Notes under the pieces: generated by a model
The model's input: only the letters and a program-made list of their open reading frames with translations
Databases searched by the model: none
Told to the model about the DNA's origin: nothing
In this document: piece after piece, positions 1-10,548 of the stretch
Layout of the letters: each line of letters begins with the position of its first letter
Position numbering within the stretch: position 1 is the stretch's first letter
Made by a program: the position numbers and the translations under genes
NCBI GenBank assembly: GCA_001179505.1
Contig: CDMY01000275.1
Span: 509,746-558,294, forward strand
Origin: Vitrella brassicaformis
Taxonomy: Eukaryota > Sar > Vitrellaceae
Direction of reading: 5' to 3'
DNA length: 48,549 nt

Positions 1-669
1 GCCTTCCATGTGCCTGTATGTGGGTGTGTGTGTGTGTGCGAGGGCGTATGTGTGTAGGGGTGTGAGTGGGTATGGGTGTGGGTATGCGGGTGAGGTATTG
101 GTATTCTTGGGTGTGTGTGTATGTGTGTGGGGGTGTACGTGTGTGTGTAGGGATGTGAGTGCGGGTATGGGTGTGTCTTGCCGCCCTTTTGCTTTTCCCT
201 CCGGTGATATCTGTATGGGTGTGCCCTGGGAGTGTCTACGGGTCGGCCGCCTGCCGCCCCTCTCGCCGTAGAGACCGGGGTGGCGGTGTGCTCGACTTTC
301 ATACACCCCCAGCACCCCGTGCGTAGTTTTTACAGGGGCGTGTTTGCGTGTGACTGGTCGATTTGCACTAGCTGCCCACCTGGGGATGGGCGGTACGTAC
401 GTATGAAGTCATGGTGCACCACGCGCGCACGCACGCCGCCTTCAGGTTGCTGGGGTGGCGCGTGTGCGACGTTCTGTGCCTGCTCGTATGTTGCCGTCGT
501 TCGCAGCGCATTGCATATCCTCCTGTTTGCTGCATCTGCCCTCTGCGTGCTGCGTGTTGCGTGTCCGGGTTGCATGTTAGGGTGCGTGTTTCATGTGGGA
601 CGGACCGAGAGGGGACTTGGCCGTCAGGCCGCCTAGGGTGCTCCCTGAAATCGCTGCTGCAGCGACGGA
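1..669. other. GT-rich low-complexity DNA, no gene seen
   Basis: The first 180 bases are almost all TG/GTG runs with TATGGG variants. The rest has open frames on both strands, but they lack recognisable domains or clear splice structure. I see no supportable gene. Confidence 0.6.
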
Positions 670-670
670 C

Positions 671-845
671 GGCGCCAACATAGGCGCCTTGATGACGTAG
701 GCGCCTTTATACAGGCGCCTACGTAACGGCGCCGATGTAGGCGCCTACGTCAAGGCGCCTACACGTCAAGGCGCCTACAGGTCACGGCGCCCACATCGGC
801 GCCTACTTCGAGCCGCCGATGTAGGCGCCTATATAAAGGCGCCTA
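671..845. repeat. Array of palindromic GGCGCC units
   Basis: Twelve exact GGCGCC hexamers lie between 671 and 845. Most are embedded in the longer palindrome GTAGGCGCCTAC or a one-base variant, spaced 9-25 bases apart in irregular orientation. Two of the spacers are AT-rich (TTTATA, TATATAAA). A further copy and related GCGCCTA/GCGCCCATA pieces follow at 1075-1150. It ends close to a short telomere-like CCCTAAACCCTAA at about 892-904. It is a short-palindrome satellite, not a gene. Confidence 0.85.
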
Positions 846-859
846 CTTCTAGTCGCCGG

Positions 860-1509
860 CCACCTACGTGGGGGCGTCTCCGAAGTTAATACCCTAAACC
901 CTAAGCGACAAACGAAGGTTTGGCGAACAAGCATCCCAACCAAGAAACCCTTCCAAAGCCCCTCCCCGTCACCTCTCCCTCCTGCGTGCTGCCAAAGGGG
1001 AGCGTCCAATCGACACACTCACTCCCACCCATCCCTTCGCAGCGTGTTCGCCTCTACTTCCGCCTACATTCATGCGCCTATATGGGCGGATCTTTCGTCG
1101 TCTCCATTCATGCGCCCATAGAGGCGCGTCTGGCGCCTACATGGGCATGTCGGACGCGGGCTTACTTATCGGGCTCTATAGGCTGGCGTCTCCGTCTATA
1201 TCGACGAAATCCGCGCATATGAAGAGAGCACTGCCTCATCTCAGATGAAGAGGCAGCCTTCGAGCAGCATCACTTTGACCTTCGAACTGCCAGTGTGGGT
1301 ACTGGGGGCTATCCGCATGGTCGAAGCTGGCTTGAGGAGGTTGCTGTTCATTGTTACTGAAAACGGAGCAGTAACGGTAGAGACCGGAAAGGAAGGCTAC
1401 GTTCTTCTTGAACCAAGACACTTAGCAACCAACACCGACTGGTATTCTTATGTCCTGCTTGCCCACACAGTAGGATGATGCAGCGAGGGCTGCGCGCGTC
1501 TTCATCACC
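860..1509. other. Upstream region of the GH16 gene
   Basis: This contains two telomere-like CCCTAAA units near 892-904, further GGCGCC/GCGCCTA pieces to about 1150, and a 77-codon open frame at 1245-1478 on the + strand with no recognisable domain. That frame could be part of the 5' leader of the GH16 gene or a chance frame; I do not call it a gene. Confidence 0.4.
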
Positions 1510-3507
1510 ATGTTCACTATTCAAAGAAACAACGCTTTCCTTCTTGTCGCATTGCCCCTGTCTTTATTCGGAATACAATGCCTCATCGCTGGACAGGTGT
1601 AATATTATATATGTTATTCGCAATTGAACTGTGTGTGAGTGTGTCCTCAGGGTGCTACGACATTTGAAGACGTAGTGAGTGTTGATGAGGGCTTCTACAT
1701 GAATGACTGGAAGTGCTTCTGTCCTGGCCTTGGCGGCTCCTGCTATGGCGAGTGCGGCCGAGGGTACGACGCTGCTGAGCTAACCAGCAAGGACACGTTC
1801 AGGTACGGGCGTTTCGAGACGAGTTTGCACCGGGATGATGTCGAGGGAACAGTAGCAACCTTCTTCCTCTTCAAGAATGACAGCGACAAAGTCCGTGGGG
1901 CGTTGTGGAAGGAGATAGACTACGAGGTGCATGGCTTGGGCGGCCATGCCGCGACGCCCATCCAGACCAACATCATAACGGGCAACTTCAAAGACCGCAA
2001 CAGATCCCCGCAGTACCTCCCAATGCCGGGTCACCCCTCACAGGGTGAGGCTCAGGCGGATGCTGTCAAGAGAGGTTTCCATCACATTGCGCTTGAGTGG
2101 ACCCCCGACTATGTCGCATGGTACTTCGATGGAAGACGCGTTCGGCTCGATACGGCCTGTGGCGCTGGATTGCATTGCAGTCCCCAAACCTCTGAGTTGA
2201 CGGACCCGATGAATCTTCGTCTGTCCCTGTGGCCATGCAACCCCCACTTCGAGTGGGCCGAGTCGTGGGCCGTCAGGTTCGATCCCGCCTCGGTCCCTCT
2301 TACCGCGTATTTCGATTATGTCAGGACATACGACTACGACCCGATCACCAAGGGTGTATCCAATATCGTCTTTCCCCCAGGAATACCGTTTCCTGCCCAA
2401 TTCGCTTGTATCAGGTTTCATTCCAAAGTGGACAGACGAGTTCGGGACGCTCAATGCGACTCGATGGGAGGCCAGCACTCACACCTTCGACGCACAATTC
2501 AAGCCGAATAATGCTGCCATTGTCAAGGCGGAGGAGACTGACCCGCTGTCCGACGGGTCGTACCTTTCTTTGTCCATTACAGACAAGAACGCCACAATCG
2601 ATGTCCTCCCACCCGACTTCCAGAGGCCCACGTACGACGAATTCAACGTTAAGCCACTAGAATGGGTCTACGATGATTGGAACCCGCCATCCAAAAGCTA
2701 TTTGCTGGAGAGCGAGGTCTGCAAAGGCGAAGGTGTCACGAGTGAGCCGGGCAAGCGATACGAGGGAGGCTGGGTAACCTTCACGACTGTATTGGTTGAG
2801 GGCCTGCCCAACTTTGGCAATACCCGGATCGATGAGACGGACGCTGTGCAGAAGTGCACGGCCATGTGTGTAGACCACTACAACAGCAGCGAGTGCCGCT
2901 TCTTCACGGTCTTCTCTGTCGAGTCCACCCAGTACTGCAGCGGCTTCATGACCCCCGAGAGAGAGAGATCAGCGATAGCTCTGCCGTGGCGGGTTTCATC
3001 TGCTCACAGCCTGACTCACAGGCCAAAACAGTTGAGCCCGCAGCCGACGGTCATATGGAGTTAGAAGCGGAGGCCGAGGCGCCAACCGCTTCTGCTGAAA
3101 CGGAGACAGAGGCGTCGACCTCTCCTAAACCCCTGGGGGAGCCGGAGGAGGAAACAGTGGTACCAGACACGCCCGAGGTGATCGATGAGGCCTCCGATGA
3201 GTTAATCTGGGCAGTCGAGGGGCAGGATAGCACTAGCCTTGTGCCCGTCGGCAGCCCGCTTGAGCCATCCGAAGGAGAGGCAGCTTCAGTGATCAAGGTG
3301 GAACCAGCTGACATGAGCGAGACAAATGAGGTTTCAACAAAAACAGAAGGCGACATTCCCATCTGGCTTATTCTCGTTGTCATTGCTGCTGCTCTACTCC
3401 CGGTGACGGGCCTGGTCTTCTTCTTCTTCGCTAGAGACAGGAGGTCCAAAAGCGGGCCCGAAGCAGCGCAGCGCACTCACACCGCGACAAGTTGGGTATC
3501 AGTGTGA
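1510..3507 (+). CDS. GH16-family glycosidase-like protein with PAN-like domain and C-terminal membrane anchor
   Basis: Exons 1510-1596, 1651-2353 and 2415 onward read in phase. The start ATG opens a hydrophobic signal peptide (FLLVALPLSLFGIQCLIAG). Exon 2 encodes a GH16 domain with the catalytic motif EIDYE at about residues 117-121 (nucleophile and acid/base glutamates), then the family's late HHIALEWTPDYVAWYFDG block. GH16 enzymes cleave beta-1,3/1,4-glucans, so an extracellular glucan-active enzyme is likely. After the 61-nt intron a second GH16-like N-terminal stretch begins (KWTDEFG...RWEAS) without a second catalytic motif. A cysteine-rich PAN-like segment follows (CTAMCVDHY...ECRFF...YC), then an acidic Glu/Pro stalk, one transmembrane helix (IPIWLILVVIAAALLPVTG) and a short basic tail. 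The frame changes between about 2909 and 3010: either a 101-nt intron (2909-3009) or an indel in the GA run at 2957-2968. Confidence 0.75.
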
Positions 3508-5483
3508 GCGGCTTCCCTTGGCGAACGCATCCGAATGAGCCGATGCGTGTACGTGTGTATGCTTGCTTTGCGCGACACGCCATCCTTCGTAGGTGTTTTT
3601 TGCCTCATGAAGCGAAAGCAACAAAAGCGGCTGGCCGGTCCACCGAGACATGTTTTACCTCGTCCGGTTGTATGTGTGTATGTGTGTGTGTTTTTTTTTC
3701 TGTTTCTTAAGACGCACACAGACCTTTTTTTTTAAGACGCACACAGACACCCGTGGACAACACTACACATACGCAAACAGCAAGACCGCCTCACGTCCAG
3801 TGCAAGCGTGCGTGTCCAACCGATCATGTGTGTGTCGAGTGAAGATGTTTCGATCCTTGTCGAGGCAAGAGGATGGATGGTACGGCTCATCCACAGCTAG
3901 CTATGGGCTTGAAGGGGTGACGGTTTTTATCCCAAGACGCAAGGGTTCAAAGGGCCTAACCACACATCATAGACACACGGCGAAGGCCGACAGGCTTCAT
4001 CACAGACAAATCCTCAGTGCAAATCTGAACAGCTTCACAGGGAAGGGGAGTTTAATCCAATGCAGTCAGTGCGACATTTCGCCGGCCCCTAAAAGAGTGG
4101 CGCATACACAGGCACTGCACCGTCACAAACGCATGCTGGCATCAACATTACAGACACGGAGACATTTCCCACACACAACAGACACACAGATACACCAAGT
4201 CAGACCTGCCTGCGCGCCACCCGCCCTGTACCTCGCTGTGCGCACCTGCAATAAACAATGACCACGGACACAAACCTCTCAGCACAGTGACCTGTTATGC
4301 CTTTCGGACGAAGCGTATGTGTGCCCTTCCGCTGCACATGAAGGACCTACACTCATCTCAACGTCCACAATACACATCAGCAGCCACACGGACAGACAGA
4401 CAAGCAGTCAACCACGCTCACAGATGGCAACATACATACGAAAAGACAGTGGGCTTCACAAAGAGACGGCCCCTCTTCTCGTGCGTCCTGGCTGCGTCCA
4501 CCTGTCTGTCTGTCTGTCCGTCAACCACAGTGTGTGCAGAATGGGTCAGGTCGGCGTATAATGGATGACGTCACAAAGCGCAATCGTGTTGACGATGCCC
4601 TGAGCCGGCTCACCGATCAGAATAATCGGAGTAGCTGGAAGGGATGTCATTGATCATTAGTTGTGCACACAAAAGAGACAGACCAGACGCCGATTCGGTG
4701 TTCATTTTTTGCTATGTCCCGATAATATGAGGGCGGCATCCGTCACGAGTCAGCTAGTTCCCGTGTGTGCACCAGTCCCCCCACCTCCCGGCCGTCCCAT
4801 CTCTCCTTCGTCAGTACGTCACGTGGTCGCCTTAATGTCCATGCAAAGACGGCCTTTGTGAGGCACGCCGGACACTTCAGTTCCGCATCGCGTCTGACGT
4901 ACATCGGCATCGCCTTGTCCCCGGGAAAAAGAGGAAAAGCAACCCGGCCGACGGCGAGAACAGGAGAGCGAGCAAATTGAAATAGATGAAGAGGATTGAA
5001 ATATCAGCTTGATGTCCAGACACGCATCAAAACGCCACATGAGTAACCGACACCGGTTTTCGCCATTTTTTCGCCAACGAGAGGGCCGATTCAAATGGGG
5101 AGCGAACTCGTTTCTCGCAGGGTACCCCGCTGCCGGGCTGTGAGATGGCGGCTGGACCTGAGTTCTGAATGTGTGTGTCATGTTGCATGTCTCACGCTTC
5201 TTTGCAGTGTGCGACATGTTTTCACAGTCGACGAACGTTGTCCATTGTTTCTGCATGTATTGTCTCCCTTCGCTTGCTTGATACGAACTGATGCTTAGAC
5301 GAACTTCGTCGCCCGTTTCATGCATCTACTTAAAAGCACAATGCACATATATTTAAATCAGATCTAAGAGAGACCGCCTGGGAAAAAAGTTGGAGGACAC
5401 TTTCACCCTTTAGACTAACTGTCTCTGTAGCCGTTGCTTTCAGGGTACCCGTTTCAGCTCAATGGATCAAAGCTGAGAGCAGA
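3508..5483. other. Intergenic, no gene seen
   Basis: This holds a TG-rich microsatellite at about 3669-3701 and a 17-bp direct repeat (TTAAGACGCACACAGAC at 3707-3723 and 3732-3748), then CACA/GACA-rich sequence. Open frames are short, lack domains and do not join through plausible splice sites. The last 100 bases presumably hold the promoter of the next gene. Confidence 0.5.
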
Positions 5484-8400
5484 ATGGTTCTCAACGTTAA
5501 TGTCATCCTCGGAGTCCTGATTGGCGCGACGTCTTCGCTTGCAGGTGCTCTCTCACGTTCACCCCACGTCTCGGACCCTGTCGAAGGTTGGTCCCGCTCT
5601 GCTCGCAGTTCCCTGCTGCCTCTATGTGTTCCTGATGCCCGTGGCAATGAAGACAAATGGGTGGCAGTGTGTGCGGAAGAAGACGGCCGAATACTCTACT
5701 TTGCATCCATGGAGGAGGGTCTTCTTCACCCTGTACTTGAAGTGGACCGCCGGTTTGCTGTTGACTACGATGGCGACGGAGAAGAGGAGATAGCCATAGA
5801 CGTGAGGGTCTTTGCAAAACACGTGCTTAAGTTCCTTCCGTTTCCATTCCACAGGGTTCAGGCTCCCACACTCATGAGGCAGGCAAGTCACTCAGCAGCT
5901 ATTCATTCAAAGTCGACGGCAAGACGGTTTCTGCGACAGTGAGTGAACATGCTATAAGAGCAGTCAGAACGACCGCATTGAAGAGCTATACTGACTGCAG
6001 GAATGTAGTACTGATGAGAGCAACTGTGAACGGCACATTCGACCATCCCTTGGTTATGGCAACCATTCCATTGAGATCACTGTGAGAGATGAACACAACA
6101 ACACCGCGTCCGCCAGCAAGGAGGTCCACGTAGCCCCCATTGATGAAGTGCCCGGTTGTTCGTTGGCGCTCTACACGGGCGATGATAACAAGGGCTTCTC
6201 AGCACGTGGCTTGCTGCGAAGCCGCGCTGCCACAAAGGGTTTCCAGCTGCGACGCAATGGCGTCAAGGGTCTGCATCCGCGGTGGGTGACGTCCAGCGGC
6301 GTGGTGGCTGACGCTGACGAAGACACCCGCGGCCGGGGCTCCCCATACGAGACCTGTGAAGTACTTCCGGACCCCCAAACGATGGGAATTTTTGATAAAG
6401 AGTTCACTAGCAATCTGATCGTCAGGGCACAGGTAGTGCAGTTCACGCTCCGTGAAAGCACACCACTATCTTGATGTACCCTGACGCAACCAGGGCGTGC
6501 TCGAGCTTTCCGCATCTGGTTCAAAGAATGAGCCTACTATGCTGTCTGTTGAGGGTGGAAGCGACGCAGTGGTGTGGATTGATGGGGAGCAGCGCCTATT
6601 CGAGAAGGGAAGGAGCATCCCACTGGAGGCTGGACGCGGAGCGGTGGAGGTGGAAGTGAGATGGCTTGTTGCGGAGCCGACAAGACAGCCTTTGCGGGTG
6701 GTACTGCAAGACGACAACCGATCATCACCAGTCAGCTGGCGCTGGACTCACAACCAGCGAGATTGGGAACCCTTCATCAACAAAGTATCGCCCGATAAAG
6801 TGGACTCGGATGGGGGCACCCTAATCACGATTGACGGCGTTGGCTTTTTGAGTCCACAGGTGAGGCAATGAATCACATCCTGCTCATTGATTCACATGAG
6901 GCACCGCTGATCTTTTCTCCAATGCAAGACGGCGCAACGGATCAATTTGGTGTTTATAAGGAACAACATTCGCTATGGCGACCGCGTGGACAGCAGTGGC
7001 AATGTACCTGGTGTTGTGGGCTGGAGTGGCATACGCATAGAGTACCGAACACCACCCGTAAGTCCGCATTAGACCCATTTTTGATGATCGTCTGATGACC
7101 TGCAAACCATTCAGGCTCCTGTGAACCAAATCGCGGATGTGCAGCTTGTGCTGGTGAGAAGGATGTGTACTCGAAGGGTGACATGGTTGTGCTCCATGTG
7201 CTCCTCCAGTTCCCACCTCAGCCATCTGCGCCTTGGGACTCAAAACCCTCAAATGCCAAGAGAATCGTGTACAAGAGTGGCGGCAGCTTTGACAGGATTG
7301 CGTTTCAGGGGCTCAAGAAAGTCGTGGACCTGTGGAGCCAGATCACGGGCGGTCACCGGGGGAGAGAAGGTCCAAGGTCGTTTTCAGGGACCTTCACAAC
7401 AGGGGTGTGGGCTCAGGATGGGCGAACACTTGTGATGGGGACAATTCCAGGCCTCCTGGCTACTGCATCATTCATGAGCACTGATGAGGTGGATAAGAGC
7501 TCCATCAAAGTGTATGACACACTACAGAAGGAGTTTCCGGGCCACTCGATCTCTGGGATCGAGTTCGATCCGCTCCGCCCCCCCTCAGACCCTCATCTGT
7601 ATGTCGCACATGGACCCTTCTTCTACTGGGTAATCATCGAATCAATCAGGAAAGATCGCAACTTAGAATGCCTCTCTCATGCAGTGGAGACAAGGCATTT
7701 ATTGCTTCAATGAGACCATGACTTACGCCCCCTTCTTGGCGCGCATATCCCGTCTGTCTGGCCCCGACTTCTCGGTCCTTGAAACCGTACTGGAGAACCT
7801 CCCAATTTCAAACACTCAGCACACAGTCAACGGCTTACATTTCGACAACGAAGGAAACCTGTACGCCAATGTGGGCAGCACGACGAACGCGGGCTGGCCG
7901 GCGTGTTGGTATGTGGCCAAGCACTTCAGTGTGCGTGTGGCCAAGCACTTCAGTGTATACACTTTCTTCTTGCAATTCAGGACAGGCGGTCTGCCTGAAT
8001 CCCCTCTGTCGGCATCACTCATTAAGGCATGCAGTTGGATGCTCTGCATGTGACCTCACTGTCGCCGTCATGCAGGTCGAGGTCAACAACCCCAACCTGA
8101 CCAAGAAGATCGAGTATGTCGACCACAAGACGCGCGAGCCCATCGAGAAGCCAAACCAGGTGAGATTGGGACACTGTCCTGATAAATGGTCCTTAATGTG
8201 TTTCTATGCAGCTGGAGGGTGACCGCTATGACCTCGCAAATAGTGTTGTAGGAGTGACGGTGTGGTCCAGTGGACTCCGCAATGCATACGATAGCGTCTA
8301 CACTACCAAAGGTACATTAATGCATATGACCTTATTCGAATTGAATGCACACTTGCTACGTCTTCACAAGCAGACATTCTCCTTGTGAATGTCGAGCAGG

Positions 8401-9458
8401 GAGGACCTATGTGATCATGAACGGGCCGAACATTCGCAGTGGTTCCCCTGTCGTGGGCCCTCCATCTGGCGACCGCTGTACTCCTGCAGACTTCGATACA
8501 TGGGACAAGACATTTGAAGACGGTGTACCTAATCCCCTTTTCCTTCCAAAGCCGGAGAAGGAAAATGGGAGGAATTGTCAGCCGATCCTGTCCAATCAGG
8601 GGGTGGAGACCATGGATCGCATTTTCAACTCCTTCAACGGTGCATACCACGGCCATCCTAACCCTGCTCGAGCCCGCAATACCAACGACACGAGACAATG
8701 GTGGGATATGTATGCATCGCCGTCATCACAGCAAACAAACAGTGCTTACTGTGATCCCTGCGTATGGCAAGGTACCACTTCAAGGGCTCACAAGGAATGG
8801 CAAAATTGAACTTCACTGCTGGACGACCGCTTCCATCTCCCACCACGGGAATATCTGAGTTTCGCGGCAGCTGCTTCAACAAACAGCTTCAGGGGAGCCT
8901 GTTGGTGTCAAGGTGGCAGAAGGAGATCTTTCTTGTCCCAGATGAGGAAAACATAGAGGCCCGTACAGAGTAAGATGGCTTTACATTTTCTTCTCTGTTT
9001 AAGTATCTTGTTTCAGGTCTTTGGGACTTTTTCGGGACCACCTGGACATACAGTATGGGCCGGCATGCTCTATCGTTCTCATGGGATACGAGAGCGGCTC
9101 CCTAAGCGTTTTGATACCCGAGGAAAGCTCGCTGGATGCCTTTGAGAAGGAGGCGACTTCTCCTCGAGTGTTTGATGTTCTTCCATGGAGAGGCCCGATG
9201 TCGTCGGAACTTCCGATTACGCTCGGAGGACGCAGATTTACGAAGGGCAAAAAGGAAAGACGGCCTGAAACGGTACTGTTCGGAGGCATTGAGGCTGCCA
9301 TCCAAAGATATGACTCGACACGCATCGAGGTGGTAATTCCGGCAGAAGCGAAGCGAGCAGATGATCAAAGTCTTAAGAACCTTGTAGACGTTGTTGTCCA
9401 CTTCTCAGACGGTACATCAGACACTCTTGCAAACGCGTTTTTGTTTTTGAAGAGTTAG
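5484..9458 (+). CDS. Secreted IPT/TIG plus glucose/sorbosone-dehydrogenase-like propeller protein (short paralogue)
   Basis: Thirteen exons join in phase to 1066 aa: 5484-5801, 5855-5938, 6001-6432, 6494-6859, 6929-7057, 7162-7629, 7685-7908, 7981-8026, 8076-8159, 8212-8311, 8400-8709, 8772-8969, 9017-9458. Exon 6 could equally start at 7159. A signal peptide (NVILGVLIGATSSLAG) opens the protein. Then come a VDYDGDG calcium-loop-like motif (about residue 92), a PKD-like stretch ending VPGC, an IPT/TIG domain (from PFINKVSP, about residue 375) and a propeller with EFPGHSISGIEFDP, QHTVNGLHFDNEGNLY and SGLRNAYDSVYTTKG. These last resemble soluble PQQ-type sugar dehydrogenases (HHIP/GSDH fold). 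A second IPT-like unit (LPWRG...VDVVVHFSDGT) ends it. Catalysis is not shown. The intron at 8027-8075 appears to start with GC. It is a paralogue of the C-terminal two thirds of the next gene, with several introns at the same positions. Confidence 0.8.
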
Positions 9459-9834
9459 GCAGATGCTTTTCCGCTTGAAGAGAGACGGTGGAGGAGGGTG
9501 GAAAAACAAAGAGAAGGAAAATGAGCTAGCTACAAGCCAGATCACAATACATGCAGAAACAATGAACAACGCTCATTGTCTGTACACAGACACAGGTCGC
9601 ACACTGCAAACTAGGAGAGAATTCGAGTCGGAAAAGAGTTTTAAAAATGGGATGGCGTCAAGCTGGCGTGGCGCACGCTTAGACAAGTCAATGTGACGCA
9701 AGGTGTAGCGCAAAGCAAGCGTGCAGCACGGAACAGTCAGGTTGCACACCAGCTGGGTGCTCTCCCTTGGGGAGATGCCATCTCACGCGCGTATAGAGGT
9801 CGCAAAAAGACAAGGCAGCACAGTACAGAACAGA

Positions 9835-10134
9835 GGCCTACAGCCAGACATGCACCAAAAAGAGAAGGTCGAACAAGGACATCAGTAGGGGCATAGAGAC
9901 ACACAACGGAACGAACACAGCGGGACGAATACGCAACGCTGACACACGTGGGACGAACTAAGAAAGTGGTGGAGACGTAAATGAGGTACAGGAGATATGC
10001 AGCCGGCCGCCACACACCTCTGGGGGTGTGACGGTCGGCTGCACATCTCCTGTACATCCTTGGCGCCCCCACCACCTTCTTGGTTCGTCCCACCTGTATG
10101 ACTTTCTCTTTTTGGTGCATGTCGGCTGTAGATC
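9835..10134. repeat. Foldback (MITE-like) inverted repeat
   Basis: Outer arms 9835-9870 and 10100-10134 are near-exact reverse complements (core ACATGCACCAAAAAGAGAA). Inner arms 9949-10009 and 10032-10092 pair with a few mismatches and one 12/11-base bulge (cores GGGACGAAC, AAGAA, GTGGTGG, TACAGGAGAT, TGCAGCCG). The tip (about 10010-10031) can itself pair, CACACC with GGTGTG. The left arm has about 70 extra bases between outer and inner blocks (9871-9948 against 10093-10099). No coding capacity and no clear target-site duplication were found. Confidence 0.8.
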
Positions 10135-10171
10135 TCTTTTCTATCTTCTACATGGCATTGCTCCGCGCCAG

Positions 10172-10213
10172 TGGCCGCTGAGTGCTCCCTGATGGCCGCT
10201 GAGTGCTCCCTGA
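10172..10213 (+). repeat. 21-bp exact tandem duplication
   Basis: Two adjacent identical 21-bp units (TGGCCGCTGAGTGCTCCCTGA) lie at 10172-10192 and 10193-10213, in the spacer beside the foldback element. Confidence 0.9.
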
Positions 10214-10548
10214 TGCTTGATGCGCGTCCCCGAGTGATTCCACACTCTTCAGCGGTTTCTCCACCACACTGTACAGTCCAGGCGACAAGAGACAGGAGAC
10301 AGGAAGCACAGTAAGATACATCCTGAGACGGAAGACAAATATGCTCTCTCTCTATATCTCTGTTTGTGTGCGGATGGCATACACCAGACCGAAGAAAGAG
10401 AGCCGTTGGCGGATTTTTGCACTATTTCAACCCGTTTTTAAACAAAGTAGGTATGTATCTCCCCTTCAGCATAGTATAGTACGAGTATGAGTACAGTATA
10501 GTATAGGCATTATGCGTACAAGGCACAACACCTCGTTTCTCATTTAGT

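Larger units (their letters stand above)
9459..10548. other. Intergenic region with foldback element
   Basis: No gene is seen. The region holds the foldback at 9835-10134, a 21-bp tandem duplication at 10172-10213, a short CT run at 10341-10363 and AGTATAGTA repeats at 10473-10505. These repeats just precede the start codon of the next gene at 10549. Confidence 0.6.

Noticed and set aside
8-271. Open frame in the GT-rich start of the window
   Set aside because: Low-complexity Val/Cys/Gly translation of a TG microsatellite.
7154-8792. Tiny 23-nt introns in the short propeller gene (7154-7176, 8770-8792)
   Set aside because: Introns of 62 nt (8710-8771) and 104 nt (7058-7161) give the same phase and align with the paralogue. 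Short GT-AG pairs of the right phase are common by chance.
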